Counted from the stretch's first letter, positions 31,927 to 42,544 are shown. The stretch: 64,000 nucleotides of DNA from DASSLY01 sp035689185 (GCA_035689185.1 DASSLY010000096.1:1-64000), one strand, 5' to 3'. Numbers and translations are program-made. Notes: generated by a model not told the origin, from the sequence alone.

Positions 31927-33443
31927 CCGTGCTGACCGACGCGACGCTGGGGTCGCTGGACGCGCGGGTGGACGTGCCGGCATACGACCGGTCGAAGGTC
32001 ACCGTCGGAATCGTGCACTTCGGCGTCGGCGGCTTCCACCGAGCTCACGAGGCCATGTACGTCGACCGGCTCATGCGCCAGGACGAGTCCGGTGAGGCGC
32101 TGCAGTGGGGGATCTGCGGCGTCGGCGTGATGCCAGGGGACGTGCGGATGAAGGAGGCGCTGGGAGCCCAGGACGGCCTGTACACCCTGGTGGTCAAGAG
32201 CCCGGACGGCTCGCTGGCGCCGACGGTCATCGGCTCGATCGCCGACTACCTCTTCGCCCCGGACGACCCGGATGCGGTCATCGAGAGGATGGCCGACCCG
32301 GCGGTGAGGATCGTGTCGCTGACCGTGACCGAGGGTGGCTACAACTTCAACGCGGTCACCGGGCAGTTCGACCGGTCCCACCCGGGGGTCGCGCACGACC
32401 TGCAGCCGGGCGCCCTGCCGCAGACGACCTTCGGTCTGGTGACGCAGGCGCTGGCACGCAGGCGTGAACGCGGCATACCGGCGTTCACAGTGATGTCCTG
32501 CGACAACATCCAGGGCAACGGCGACGTGGCCCGTCGTAGCTTCGCCGCGTTCGCCGCGTTGGTGGACCCGGACCTCGGCGCCTACGTGCGGGACGAGGTT
32601 GCGTTCCCGAACTGCATGGTCGACCGCATCACCCCGGTGACCACCGAGGACGACCGGGCCGAGCTGACAAGGGTTTTCGGCGTCGAGGACAACTGGCCCG
32701 TGGTCTGCGAGCCGTTCACCCAGTGGGTGCTCGAGGACCACTTCCCCACCGGCCGCCCGGCTCTGGAACGCGTGGGAGTGCAGCTTGTCGACGACGTCGA
32801 GCCCTACGAGCTGATGAAGCTGCGGCTGCTGAACGCCAGCCACCAGGCCCTGGCCTACTTCGGCTACCTGAGTGGCTACCGGCTCGTCCACGAGGTCTGC
32901 CAGGACCCGCTGTTCGCGCGGTTCCTGCTGGCCTACATGGACCGCGAGGCCACGCCCAGCCTGGAGCCGGTGCCCGGGATCGACCTGGACCGCTACAAGC
33001 CGCAGCTGATCGAGCGGTTCTCCAACGCCGCCGTCCGCGACACGGTGGCGCGGCTGTGCGCCGAGAGCTCGGACCGCATCCCGAAGTGGCTGCTGCCGGT
33101 GATCCGTCACAACCTCGAAAGCGGCGGTGAGATCGACCTGTCCGCCGCGGTCGTGGCGAGCTGGGCGCGGTATGCCGAAGGGGTCGACGAGACAGGGCAG
33201 CCGATAACCATCGTCGACCCGCTGCGAGACCAGCTGCAGGAGCTGGCCCAGCGTCAGCGCGAGGACCCGCTGGCCTTCGTCGCCAACCGGGACCTGTTCG
33301 GCGACCTCGTCGACAACGAGCGGTTCACCCGGGCCTACCTCTCGGCGCTCGACTCCCTGCACACCGTCGGGGCACGGCAGACCCTGGAGGCACTGATGTC
33401 CCGACTGCCGCAGGCCGTCCCTGCCACCGACGCCGGATCCTGA
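31923..33443 (+). CDS. Mannitol dehydrogenase family protein (polyol 2-/4-dehydrogenase)
   Basis: This long-chain dehydrogenase has 506 residues. The N-terminal Rossmann motif IVHFGVGGFHRAHEAMYVDR and the C-terminal substrate domain with the catalytic-type lysine in EPYELMKLRLLNASHQALAY are typical of mannitol 2-dehydrogenase and D-arabitol 4-dehydrogenase. Pairing with xylulokinase favours D-arabitol to D-xylulose, though mannitol to fructose is possible because the family often takes both. GTG start overlapping the permease by 4 bp. Confidence 0.9.
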   Translation: MTVLTDATLGSLDARVDVPAYDRSKVTVGIVHFGVGGFHRAHEAMYVDRLMRQDESGEALQWGICGVGVMPGDVRMKEALGAQDGLYTLVVKSPDGSLAPTVIGSIADYLFAPDDPDAVIERMADPAVRIVSLTVTEGGYNFNAVTGQFDRSHPGVAHDLQPGALPQTTFGLVTQALARRRERGIPAFTVMSCDNIQGNGDVARRSFAAFAALVDPDLGAYVRDEVAFPNCMVDRITPVTTEDDRAELTRVFGVEDNWPVVCEPFTQWVLEDHFPTGRPALERVGVQLVDDVEPYELMKLRLLNASHQALAYFGYLSGYRLVHEVCQDPLFARFLLAYMDREATPSLEPVPGIDLDRYKPQLIERFSNAAVRDTVARLCAESSDRIPKWLLPVIRHNLESGGEIDLSAAVVASWARYAEGVDETGQPITIVDPLRDQLQELAQRQREDPLAFVANRDLFGDLVDNERFTRAYLSALDSLHTVGARQTLEALMSRLPQAVPATDAGS

Positions 33444-33446
33444 CCC

Positions 33447-34898
33447 GTGGTGGCTAACTCGAGCACGCTGGTCGCCGGGGTCGACAGCTCCACCCAATCC
33501 ACCAAGGTCCTCGTCTGCGACGCCGACACCGGCGAGGTCGTGCGCGAGGGCCGCGCCGGCCACCCCGAGGGCACGTCGGTCCATCCGGACCACTGGTGGG
33601 CAGCCCTGGCCACTGCCACCGCGGGGGGGCTGCTCGACGGTGTCTCGGCGCTGGCCGTCGGCGGGCAGCAGCACGGGATGGTGTTGCTGGACGAGCACGG
33701 CCAGGTCGTGCGGGATGCACTGCTCTGGAATGACACCAGGTCTGCCGGGTCGGCCAGCGACCTCGTTGCCGAGCTGGGCGGCCCCGCCGCCTGGGCCGAG
33801 GCCGTGGGATCCGTCCCGTTGGCGGCCTTCACCGTGAGCAAGCTTCGCTGGGTGGCCGAGCACGAACCCCACCACGCCGCCCGCGCCACATCGGTGCTCC
33901 TCCCGCACGACTGGCTCACCTGGCGGCTGCGCGGCCCGGACGCGGGCCCGACCACCGACCGGGGCGACGCCTCCGGCACCGGCTACTGGTCCGCGCCCGA
34001 GGGCCGCTACCGGGAGGACCTGCTGGTCCGGGCATTCGGCAGGTCGCTGCAAACACCGGAGGTGCTCGGGCCCGCCGACCCGGCCGGCCACACGGCCGTG
34101 CCCGGTTCAGGCATCCCGCCCGGGCTCGTCGTCGCCCCCGGCACCGGCGACAACATGGGTGCCGCGCTCGGGCTGAACCTCCAGCCGGGCGACGTGGTGG
34201 TCTCCCTGGGGACGAGCGGCACGGCTTTCGCGGTTCACCATGCCGCCACCGCCGACGCTGCCGGCGATGTCGCCGGGTTCGCCGACGCCACCGGTCGCTT
34301 CCTGCCTCTGGTCTGCACCCTGAACGCGGCACGGGTGCTCACCGCTACCGCCGGCATGCTCGGAATCGGGCTACCCGAGCTCGATGCAGCCGCCCTGTCC
34401 GCCGAGCCCGGTGCGCGGGGCATGGTGTTGCTCCCCTACCTCGACGGTGAGCGCACGCCGAACCTGCCGACCGCGACCGGGACCCTGACAGGCCTGACTC
34501 GCGACGCGATGACCCCGGCGAACCTGGCTCGCGCCGCTGTCGAGGGGATGCTGTGCGCGTTGGCCGACGGGGTCGACGCCCTGCGCACCCAGGGGGTCCC
34601 GCTGCGCCGGGTGCTGCTGATCGGAGGTGCCGCCCGGTCCGCGGCGGTCCAACGCGTCGCCCCCATCGTCTTCGGGGTGCCTGTCCTGGTCCCGGAACCG
34701 GCGGAGTATGTCGCGCTGGGCGCCGCTCGCCAGGCGGCCTGGACGCTCGCCGCGACCCGGGACGGCGGCGCGGCGGGAGCGGCGCCTCCCGACTGGCGGG
34801 TGGCCGGCGCCGACGAGATCGAACCCCCGGCCGATGCGGCCGTCGGCCAGTCCGTGCGAGCGGCATACGCGGCGGCGCGGCGGCGGATGCACGGGTGA
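33447..34898 (+). CDS. xylB: Xylulokinase
   Basis: This 483-residue FGGY-family sugar kinase would phosphorylate D-xylulose to xylulose 5-phosphate, feeding the pentose phosphate pathway. It has the N-terminal phosphate loop GVDSSTQSTKVLV, the active-site segment GGQQHGMVLLDEHG with LLWNDTRS, the FGGY signature region near MVLLPYLDGERTPNLP, and the ATP-site RVLLIGGAARS. It begins 3 bp after the dehydrogenase stop and ends the polyol operon, 33 bp from the convergent dehydrogenase gene. Confidence 0.92.
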   Translation: MVANSSTLVAGVDSSTQSTKVLVCDADTGEVVREGRAGHPEGTSVHPDHWWAALATATAGGLLDGVSALAVGGQQHGMVLLDEHGQVVRDALLWNDTRSAGSASDLVAELGGPAAWAEAVGSVPLAAFTVSKLRWVAEHEPHHAARATSVLLPHDWLTWRLRGPDAGPTTDRGDASGTGYWSAPEGRYREDLLVRAFGRSLQTPEVLGPADPAGHTAVPGSGIPPGLVVAPGTGDNMGAALGLNLQPGDVVVSLGTSGTAFAVHHAATADAAGDVAGFADATGRFLPLVCTLNAARVLTATAGMLGIGLPELDAAALSAEPGARGMVLLPYLDGERTPNLPTATGTLTGLTRDAMTPANLARAAVEGMLCALADGVDALRTQGVPLRRVLLIGGAARSAAVQRVAPIVFGVPVLVPEPAEYVALGAARQAAWTLAATRDGGAAGAAPPDWRVAGADEIEPPADAAVGQSVRAAYAAARRRMHG

Positions 34899-34931
34899 CC
34901 TGCTCTCCGAACCACGCCTCCACGTGGGGAC

Positions 34932-35948
34932 TCAGGGCCGCAGCAGCGACTTGATGGCGCGGCGCTCGTCCATCGCGGCATACCCCTCGGCGACTTCCGA
35001 CAGGGGCAGGGTGAGGTCGAAGACCTTGCCGGGGTCGATGCGGCCTTCCCAGACGCGGGTGAGCAGGTCGGGCAGGTAGGCGCGGGCGGGCGCGGGCCCG
35101 CCGCGCATCCCGACGTTCTTCCAGAACATGTGCTCCTGCGGGATGTCGGTGACGTGCGGGACACCGACCCAGCCGACCATCCCGCCGGGGCGCGCGGACT
35201 TCAGCGACTGGAGCACGGACTCGTCGGTGCCGACACACTCCAGAACCGAGTCGGCGCCGATGCCGCCGGTCAGCTCCTTGACCGCCTCCACCCCCTCGTC
35301 GCCACGCTCTGAGACGACATCGGTGGCCCCGAACTCCCAGGCGAGGGCCTGGCGGTCAGCGTGCCGGCTCATCGCGATGACCCGCCCGGCGCCGAGCTGC
35401 GACGCGGCGAGCACGCCGCACAGGCCCACGGCGCCGTCGCCGACGACGACGACGCTGCCGCCGGGCCGGACCTCCGCGGACACGGCCGCGTGCCAGCCCG
35501 TGCACATGACATCGGACAGGGCCAGCAGGCTCGGGACCATCGCGTCGTCGGGCTGTTCGGGCGTGGCCAGCAGGGTGCCGTCGGCGTTCTGGACCCGGAT
35601 GAGCTCGGCCTGGCAGCCGTCGTACCCGGTCCCGTTGAGGCAGTTGGCGTGCGCGCCGGCCTTGCACACGGGGCAGGTGTTGTCGCTGGTGAGGAAGCCT
35701 CCGACGACGAACTGACCGGGCTTGACGGTGCTGACGTCGTCGCCGACGGCTTCGACGACGCCGACGTACTCGTGGCCGATGGGCCGGGGGCTGGTGACCT
35801 CCTGGATGCCGCGGTAACGCCACAGGTCGGACCCGCACACGCAGGCGGCCACGGTGCGCACGACGGCGTCGGTGGGGTTGACGACGGCCGGGTCGGGACG
35901 TTCCTCGAAGCGGACGTCACGAGTGCCGTAGATCAGCGTTCCTTGCAT
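34932..35948 (-). CDS. Zinc-dependent alcohol dehydrogenase (copy 1)
   Basis: This medium-chain dehydrogenase has 338 residues. Catalytic-zinc residues lie in AACVCGSDLWRYRG and GHEYVG; a structural-zinc loop is DNTCPVCKAGAHANCLNG; the nucleotide motif is VVGDGAVGLCGVLAA. It is closely related, along its whole length, to the gene at 47811-48833. Both share MSRH after the Rossmann strand and end in IK(S/V)LLRP. The substrate is unknown; the family includes formaldehyde- and short-alcohol-type enzymes. It is divergent from nothing and converges on xylB. Confidence 0.87.
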   Translation of the reverse strand: MQGTLIYGTRDVRFEERPDPAVVNPTDAVVRTVAACVCGSDLWRYRGIQEVTSPRPIGHEYVGVVEAVGDDVSTVKPGQFVVGGFLTSDNTCPVCKAGAHANCLNGTGYDGCQAELIRVQNADGTLLATPEQPDDAMVPSLLALSDVMCTGWHAAVSAEVRPGGSVVVVGDGAVGLCGVLAASQLGAGRVIAMSRHADRQALAWEFGATDVVSERGDEGVEAVKELTGGIGADSVLECVGTDESVLQSLKSARPGGMVGWVGVPHVTDIPQEHMFWKNVGMRGGPAPARAYLPDLLTRVWEGRIDPGKVFDLTLPLSEVAEGYAAMDERRAIKSLLRP

Positions 35949-36199
35949 CGTGGGTGGGCCTTTCCGGTGGCGGACTTCGGTGAGGCGACCAGGGTCGAAG
36001 CGCAGGACCTGCAGCCCAGCGGCGCGGACCAGCCTCGGCGAGGGACCCTCCGAGGCTAGCCAGCGCCTCCAACAACCAAACAGGCCCTGCCGGTACCCCT
36101 CTCATGCGCCACCTGGCGATGCTGGGGGGCACCGGCCCGGGCGACCCGACCACCTGGCTGGAACCGGCACCCGCGCGCCCAGGGCCCGCGTCAGGTGGG
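35949..36199. other. Spacer between dehydrogenase copy 1 and the thiC end
   Basis: Together with the repeats that follow, this 319-bp stretch has no gene. It carries the promoter side of the dehydrogenase gene and the downstream region of thiC. I see no clear promoter. Confidence 0.35.
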
Positions 36200-36264
36200 G
36201 GAGCCTGCTGCCGGGTACCCGGAGCCTGCTGCCGGGTACCCCGGAGCCTGCTGCCGGGTACCCC
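36200..36264. repeat. Three tandem 21-22-bp repeats just past the thiC stop
   Basis: The unit GGAGCCTGCTGCCGGGTACC plus one or two C recurs at 36200, 36221 and 36243. The inner GGGTACCC is itself palindromic, so single strands could fold. The array ends 3 bp before the thiC stop codon and may act as the 3' end structure of the thiamine operon. Confidence 0.8.
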
Positions 36265-36267
36265 GGC

Positions 36268-37998
<1,731 letters not shown>

Positions 37999-38054
37999 GG
38001 GTTCCTCCGGTGGTGGGTCGTGGGCGTGCTGAAGGGAAACAGTTGCGGGCGAGG

Positions 38055-38762
38055 TCAGGGCGTCGGGACCGACCCCATGACCTCTGCCACGAGCTCGGCC
38101 GCCGCCGCGGCCGGGTCGTCGGCGCCCATCACGGCTGCCATGACGGCGACCCCGTGGGCGCCGGCGCCCAGCCACTGCCGGGCGGAGCCGGGTTCGACGC
38201 CTCCCAGCGCCAGGACACGGGGAGATTGGGGGGTCAGGTATGCCGCGTGCTCGAGGAGTTCGCGCATGCCACCGGGACCGAGGGCGGGTCCGTACCCGGG
38301 CTTGGACCTGCTGCGTCCCACCGGGGACAGGGTGACGTAGTCGCAGCCTTCGTCGGCGGCCCGCCGCAGCTGGTCCGCGGTGTGGCAGGACCGGCCCACG
38401 AGCCCTGGCGGCCGGCAGCCCGGGAACGGGTCGTCCGCCCGCAGGTGCACGCCCGCCGTCGGCCCCAGCGCGTCGTCCTGCGGCTGAGCCGGGGCGACGG
38501 AGGCGTCGCCGGGCATCGGCGCCGCCCAGAGCAACGCGGCGTGCGAGCGCGCAACCTGTGCCGCGACGCGGACCTGGCGACCCAGGTTCTCCCGGTCGGC
38601 CGGCCGCAGGTGCCGCTCGCGAACGACGACGCCGTCCACCCCCGCCCCGAGCGCAACCGCCACGACGGCCGCGACGGTGCGTCCCTCCGGCACGGCTGCG
38701 CCGTCCGCGAGGAGCAGCACACGGGGGACCTCTCGGCGCAGCTGCGGGTCGGGTCGCGTCAC
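38055..38762 (-). CDS. thiE: Thiamine phosphate synthase (divergent)
   Basis: This TIM-barrel protein of 235 residues would join the pyrimidine and thiazole phosphates. Family signs are VRERHL near residue 48 (usual QxR-E segment), GVHLRADD, GRSCHTADQLRRAADEGCDY, VTLSPVGRSRSKPGYGPALG and the late ALGGVEP. It is more divergent than typical ThiE and could alternatively be a TenI-like protein, but it sits between thiG and thiC, which supports ThiE. GTG start overlapping thiG by 4 bp. Confidence 0.82.
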   Translation of the reverse strand: MTRPDPQLRREVPRVLLLADGAAVPEGRTVAAVVAVALGAGVDGVVVRERHLRPADRENLGRQVRVAAQVARSHAALLWAAPMPGDASVAPAQPQDDALGPTAGVHLRADDPFPGCRPPGLVGRSCHTADQLRRAADEGCDYVTLSPVGRSRSKPGYGPALGPGGMRELLEHAAYLTPQSPRVLALGGVEPGSARQWLGAGAHGVAVMAAVMGADDPAAAAAELVAEVMGSVPTP

Positions 38763-39580
38763 GCGCTGACCATGCCTTCGAACGGGGACGACGCCTGGGC
38801 GTGGAACCGGCGCGGGATGCGCCCGGCGAGCCGGGCCAGCCGGCCCGCCCGCACGGCATACGCCATCGCCTCGGCCATCGCCCTGGGGTCCTCGGCGCGG
38901 GTGACCGCGCTGGCCACGAGCACGGCGTCGCAGCCGAGCTCCATCGCCAGCGCCGCGTCCGACGCGGTGCCGATCCCGGCGTCGAGGATCACCGGAACCT
39001 CCACTGCGTCCCGGATCAGCTCGATGGCGTGCGGGTTGCGAATGCCCAGGCCGCTGCCGATGGGGGAGCCGAGCGGCATCACGGCGGCACAGCCCACGTC
39101 GGCGAGGCGACGCGCCAGGACCGGGTCGTCGGTGGAGTAGGGCAGCACCGTGAATCCGTCGGCGACCAGCTGTTCGGTCGCGTCGAGGAGTTCGACGGCG
39201 TCGGGCAGCAGGGTGCGGTCGTCGCCGATGACCTCAAGCTTGACCCATGATGTCTCCAGTGCCTCCCGGCCGAGCCGCGCCGTCAGCACCGCCTGCCGGG
39301 CCGTGTAGCAACCCGCCGTGTTCGGCAGGACGCGTACGCCGCTCGCCTCCAGCAGGTCGAGCAGGCCGCCCGTGCCGTCCGCGGGCACACGTCGCATCGC
39401 GACGGTGACGAGCTCGGTGCCCGACGCCGCGATGGCACTGTCGAGCGCGGCGAGGCTCGAGGCGCCGCCGGTGCCGAGCAGCAGCCTGGAGCCCAGTCGC
39501 TGCCCGGCGATGAGCAGGGCGTCGTCGGCGCCGGCGGGCGTGGGGGCTCCGGAGCCGGCCTCGGGTGCGCGGGCGGCCAT
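38759..39580 (-). CDS. thiG: Thiazole synthase
   Basis: This 273-residue TIM-barrel enzyme builds the thiazole phosphate from deoxyxylulose 5-phosphate, dehydroglycine and ThiS thiocarboxylate. The signature sequences are LGTGGASSLAALDSAI, LPNTAGCYTARQAV, the substrate lysine in TSWVKLEVIGD, and PIGSGLGIRNPHAIELI with VILDAGIGTASDAALAMELG. It lies directly after thiS, and its stop overlaps the thiE start. Confidence 0.95.
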   Translation of the reverse strand: MAARAPEAGSGAPTPAGADDALLIAGQRLGSRLLLGTGGASSLAALDSAIAASGTELVTVAMRRVPADGTGGLLDLLEASGVRVLPNTAGCYTARQAVLTARLGREALETSWVKLEVIGDDRTLLPDAVELLDATEQLVADGFTVLPYSTDDPVLARRLADVGCAAVMPLGSPIGSGLGIRNPHAIELIRDAVEVPVILDAGIGTASDAALAMELGCDAVLVASAVTRAEDPRAMAEAMAYAVRAGRLARLAGRIPRRFHAQASSPFEGMVSA

Positions 39581-39581
39581 G

Positions 39582-39782
39582 TCAGCCCCCCTGCATCGCG
39601 GTCACGACCTCGACCGCCGACCGGTCGAGCAGCGCGGTGGTCGGCCAGTGCTGCCGGTGGACGACCTCGCCGTCGACCGCGAGCGCGATTCCCCTGGCGG
39701 GCAGGCCGAGCGCGGCGACCAGGTCGGCCAGGGTGCTCCCGGCACTGACGTCCGTGGGGGTGCCGTTGACGGTGATCCTCAT
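39582..39782 (-). CDS. thiS: Sulfur carrier protein ThiS
   Basis: This 66-residue ubiquitin-like protein has the start MRITVNGTPTDVSAGSTLAD and the required C-terminal Gly-Gly (VTAMQGG), which becomes a thiocarboxylate. The ATG at 39782 overlaps the thiO stop by 4 bp, and thiG follows at once. Confidence 0.94.
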   Translation of the reverse strand: MRITVNGTPTDVSAGSTLADLVAALGLPARGIALAVDGEVVHRQHWPTTALLDRSAVEVVTAMQGG

Positions 39783-40966
39783 GCGGTAGCCTCCCGGGTC
39801 ACGCGGGACGGATGGACGGGCGCTCGCCGTGTCGCCCGCGCCGCGAACCGGGTCGGGGCGCACGCAGCTGCCGCGGGGGTACAGGCTCGGCCGTGCACCA
39901 GGTCCGCCACGGCGGCCGCGGTCGCGGGGGCCATGAGCACGCCTCCGCGGTAGTGCGCCGTGGCCAGGACCAGGCCCGGCACGGACGAGGCGCCGATCAG
40001 GGGCAGGTTGTCCGCGGCGCTCGGGCGCAGGCGGGCGCAGGCCTCGGTCAGCTCGAGCTCACGGACCTCGGGCACCACGGTCGTGGCCGCGCGAAGCAGG
40101 TCGTGGACGCCCCCCGCGGTGACCCTCGCGTCGCGTCCGACGTCCTCCGTTGTCGCCCCGACGACGAGCTCACCGTGATCGCGGGGCACGAGGTAGACCT
40201 GGTCTCCGGCCACGCGCGCGCGCACAGTGCGCTGGAGCAGCCCCGCCGCGCCGCGGAACCGCAGGATCTGGCCCTTGACCGGCCGGACGTGCGGCACCGT
40301 GCCCGCTGGCAGGCCGGCGACGGTGCTGGAGTCAGCCCCCGCGGCGATGACGACGACGTCGCAGCGATGTCGGTCTCCGGTGTCGGGGACGTCGACGCCG
40401 GCCACTGTTCCGTCTCGAAGGACAGGAACCGCCCGACCCGCGTGCAGCACCACCCCGGCGCGCGCCGTCGCCGAGAGCAGCGCGCGGGTCAGGGCGCGGT
40501 TGTCCACGCTGTGGTCGCCGTGCACCGCAAGGGCCGCTGACGTCCTCGGTGACAGAGCCGGTTCGAGGGCGCGGGCGCTGCGGCCAGTCAGCGGATCGGC
40601 CGGAAACCCGTGACGTGCAACGAAGGCGGCGAACCGGCGGAGCTCGCGCGCGTCGTCGGCGTCGTGGGCGGCAAGGAGCGTGCCGCGTCGACGCAACCCC
40701 ACCGTCTGGTCGGTCTGTCGTTCCAGGTCCGCGGCGAACTCGGGCCACCGGCGCAACGACTCGACGCCGAGTTCGAGCACCTCGGTCTCGCCGAACGCGC
40801 TCTCACTGACCGGGGCGAGCATCCCGGCGGCCGCGTAGGTGGCACCGTTGCCGGGCGCGGGATCGAAAAGTCTTACGCGGCAGCCGGATTCGGCCAGCCG
40901 CCACGCGACGCTCAGGCCGATCACCCCCGCGCCGACGACGCACACCGACGGCTGATCTGCGCTCAC
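39779..40966 (-). CDS. thiO: Glycine oxidase ThiO
   Basis: This FAD-dependent D-amino-acid-oxidase-type enzyme of about 395 residues supplies dehydroglycine for thiazole synthesis. The FAD motif is VCVVGAGVIGLSVAWRLAE at the N-terminus. GATYAAAGMLAPVSE and the C-terminal RPSAADNLPLIGAS and HYRGGVLMAPATA are typical of ThiO. The GTG at 40966 has GGGA six bases upstream; a GTG at 40981 lacks a ribosome site. It is the first gene of the operon, 84 bp after the TPP riboswitch. Confidence 0.93.
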   Translation of the reverse strand: MSADQPSVCVVGAGVIGLSVAWRLAESGCRVRLFDPAPGNGATYAAAGMLAPVSESAFGETEVLELGVESLRRWPEFAADLERQTDQTVGLRRRGTLLAAHDADDARELRRFAAFVARHGFPADPLTGRSARALEPALSPRTSAALAVHGDHSVDNRALTRALLSATARAGVVLHAGRAVPVLRDGTVAGVDVPDTGDRHRCDVVVIAAGADSSTVAGLPAGTVPHVRPVKGQILRFRGAAGLLQRTVRARVAGDQVYLVPRDHGELVVGATTEDVGRDARVTAGGVHDLLRAATTVVPEVRELELTEACARLRPSAADNLPLIGASSVPGLVLATAHYRGGVLMAPATAAAVADLVHGRACTPAAAACAPTRFAARATRRAPVHPSRVTREATA

Positions 40967-41049
40967 GCCTGGTCCCGCCACGCATCGAGGCGGGGCGTTG
41001 AACGGCTGACGCGGCTGGAGGGGGGTGGAACCCGGCTTGCGGTCATGGG

Positions 41050-41142
41050 ACTCCCGACTCCCTGCGCCGGCATGATCCGGATCAGGTTTGGACGGTCGGG
41101 GCAGCGTCAGCCCCCTCTCAGCCCGGTGCGCCGGACTCCCGT
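41050..41142 (-). promoter_or_regulatory. TPP riboswitch (thi-box)
   Basis: Read on the minus strand, this has the conserved thi-box blocks in order: GGGAGTCCGG, then CTGAGAGGG (pyrimidine-sensor arm), CGACCGTC, ACCTGATCCGGATCATG, and CCGGCGCAGGGAGT. It lies in the 5' leader of thiO and should shut off the thiO-S-G-E-C operon when thiamine pyrophosphate is abundant. With only 84 bp to the start codon, control of translation initiation is plausible. Confidence 0.95.
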
Positions 41143-41289
41143 GAAGGACACGCTGACCCTAGCCCACGGTGAGCCCGAGGGCGCAAGGCGCCATCCGAAG
41201 TGTGGAACCGCTCCCGGTGAGTGGCGGCATCGGCGAGCGCTGGGTGGGCCTGGAACCACCCCCGGACCACTGGCGCCCAGGTCACGGTG

Positions 41290-41784
41290 TCAGGAGTCGC
41301 AGGCGGGTTCGTCGCAGGGGGAGGTCGCCGGTCCGAGGCGGTTCAGGACGCCGTCGGTGAAGGTCTCCAGCACGGCGAGCTCCTGCTTGCTCAGGTCGGC
41401 GAAGACGAGGTCCCGGACGGTCCGGGCGTGGCTCGGCGCGGCCCGGACGATGGCGGCGCGGCCGGTGGCGGTGAGCCCCACGAAGGCGCCGCGCCCGTCG
41501 TCGGGACACTCCTGGCGCTCGATGAGTCCACGGGCCTCCATGCGCTTGATGTGGTGCGAGAGGCGACTGCGCTCCCACTGCAGCGCCTCCGCCAGCGTGG
41601 AGATGCGGACCCGGCCCTCGGCGGCGTCGGAGAGGTGCACCAGCACCGCGAAGTCCTGCATCGACAGCCCGGAGTCCGATTGCAGCTGTCGGTGCAGGGC
41701 GGCCGAGAGCTGGGCGTTCATGGTCAGCCAGCGGCGCCAGACGCGCTGGTGCTCATCGGCCAGCCAGGGGCTCTCGTGGTCCAT
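41290..41784 (-). CDS. MarR-family regulator
   Basis: This winged-helix regulator of about 164 residues has the DNA-binding core RISTLAEALQWERSRLSHHI, then KRMEARGLIERQECPDDGRGA (wing), and helical dimer arms at both ends. The C-terminus has two cysteines (SPCDEPACDS) that could make it redox-responsive. It is divergent from a YceI gene, with two matching palindromes in between. I chose the ATG at 41784; an ATG at 41805 is possible. Confidence 0.9.
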   Translation of the reverse strand: MDHESPWLADEHQRVWRRWLTMNAQLSAALHRQLQSDSGLSMQDFAVLVHLSDAAEGRVRISTLAEALQWERSRLSHHIKRMEARGLIERQECPDDGRGAFVGLTATGRAAIVRAAPSHARTVRDLVFADLSKQELAVLETFTDGVLNRLGPATSPCDEPACDS

Positions 41785-41810
41785 GTGGGCCAGTCTAGTC
41801 GGCATCTAGT

Positions 41811-41853
41811 TGACATGTCATGCAATCAGGTGCACTATTTACGTGACACGTCA
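41811..41853. promoter_or_regulatory. Paired MarR-type operators
   Basis: Two 10-bp sites, TGACATGTCA (41811-41820, perfect palindrome) and TGACACGTCA (41844-41853), lie 33 bp apart, about three helical turns. They occupy the divergent promoter region of the MarR and YceI genes, so they are likely the MarR binding sites. Confidence 0.6.
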
Positions 41854-41895
41854 CCGACCTGGTGACGCGGACACCAAGTCTTCGAGGAGCATCCC

Positions 41896-42465
41896 GTGAG
41901 CACCACGACCACCATCCCCTCCACCCTGGACGAGCTGGCCGGCACCTACACCATCGACCCCACGCACACCCGGATCGGCTTCGTCGCTCGGCACGCGATG
42001 GTCACCAAGGTCCGCGGCGCCTTTAACGAGTTCGAGGGCACCGTCGTCGTCGACGGTGACGACCTGGCGAAGTCCACCGTCGCCCTGACCATCCAGGCGG
42101 CCAGCATCGACACCCGCAACGAGCAGCGCGACGGCCACCTGCGCAGCAACGACTTCCTGGCGCTGGAGCAGTTCCCGCTGGTCACCTTCGTCTCCACCGG
42201 CGTCCGCCAGACCGGCCCGACCAGCCTGGAGCTGACCGGCGACCTGACGGTCCGCGGCGTGACGAACTCTGTCGTCGTACCGTTCGAGTTCGAGGGCGCC
42301 GCGGTCGACCCGTTCGGCAACCTGCGCGCCGGCTTCGAGGGCTCCGTGGCCATCAACCGCAGCGACTACGGCGTCACCTGGAACGCCGCGCTGGAGACCG
42401 GCGGCGTCCTGGTGAGCGACAAGGTCGTGCTGGAGTTCGAGGTCTCGGCGGTCAAGAGCGCCTGA
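41896..42465 (+). CDS. YceI-family lipid-binding protein
   Basis: This 189-residue protein has the YceI beta-barrel pattern: YTIDPTHTRIGFVARHAMVT, VDIKS-type strand with DDLAKSTVALTIQAASIDTRN, and the C-terminal RSDYGVTWN. No signal peptide is visible, so unlike periplasmic YceI it is cytosolic, as is usual for actinobacterial members. The ligand in the family is polyprenyl or quinone-like. GTG start with GAGGAG upstream. The divergent MarR gene probably regulates it. Confidence 0.92.
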   Translation: MSTTTTIPSTLDELAGTYTIDPTHTRIGFVARHAMVTKVRGAFNEFEGTVVVDGDDLAKSTVALTIQAASIDTRNEQRDGHLRSNDFLALEQFPLVTFVSTGVRQTGPTSLELTGDLTVRGVTNSVVVPFEFEGAAVDPFGNLRAGFEGSVAINRSDYGVTWNAALETGGVLVSDKVVLEFEVSAVKSA

Positions 42466-42497
42466 CGACTGAGTTGGTATGCCGCTCGGCTGAGTAC

Positions 42498-42537
42498 GGC
42501 CGGCCAACGCCGCGAACGTCGCGCGGCGTGGCCGGCC
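42498..42537. terminator. Bidirectional terminator between yceI and the isomerase gene
   Basis: A long GC stem (arms GGCCGGCCA-ACGCCGCG and CGCGGCGTGGCCGGCC, one bulged A) fills the 79-bp gap between two convergent genes. It is placed to end both transcripts. Confidence 0.8.
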
Positions 42538-42544
42538 CTTCTCG

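Noticed and set aside
31533..34091. 852-codon minus-strand open frame
   Set aside because: It is antisense to the dehydrogenase and xylulokinase genes, has no family likeness and the repetitive His/Arg/Gly composition of a GC shadow.
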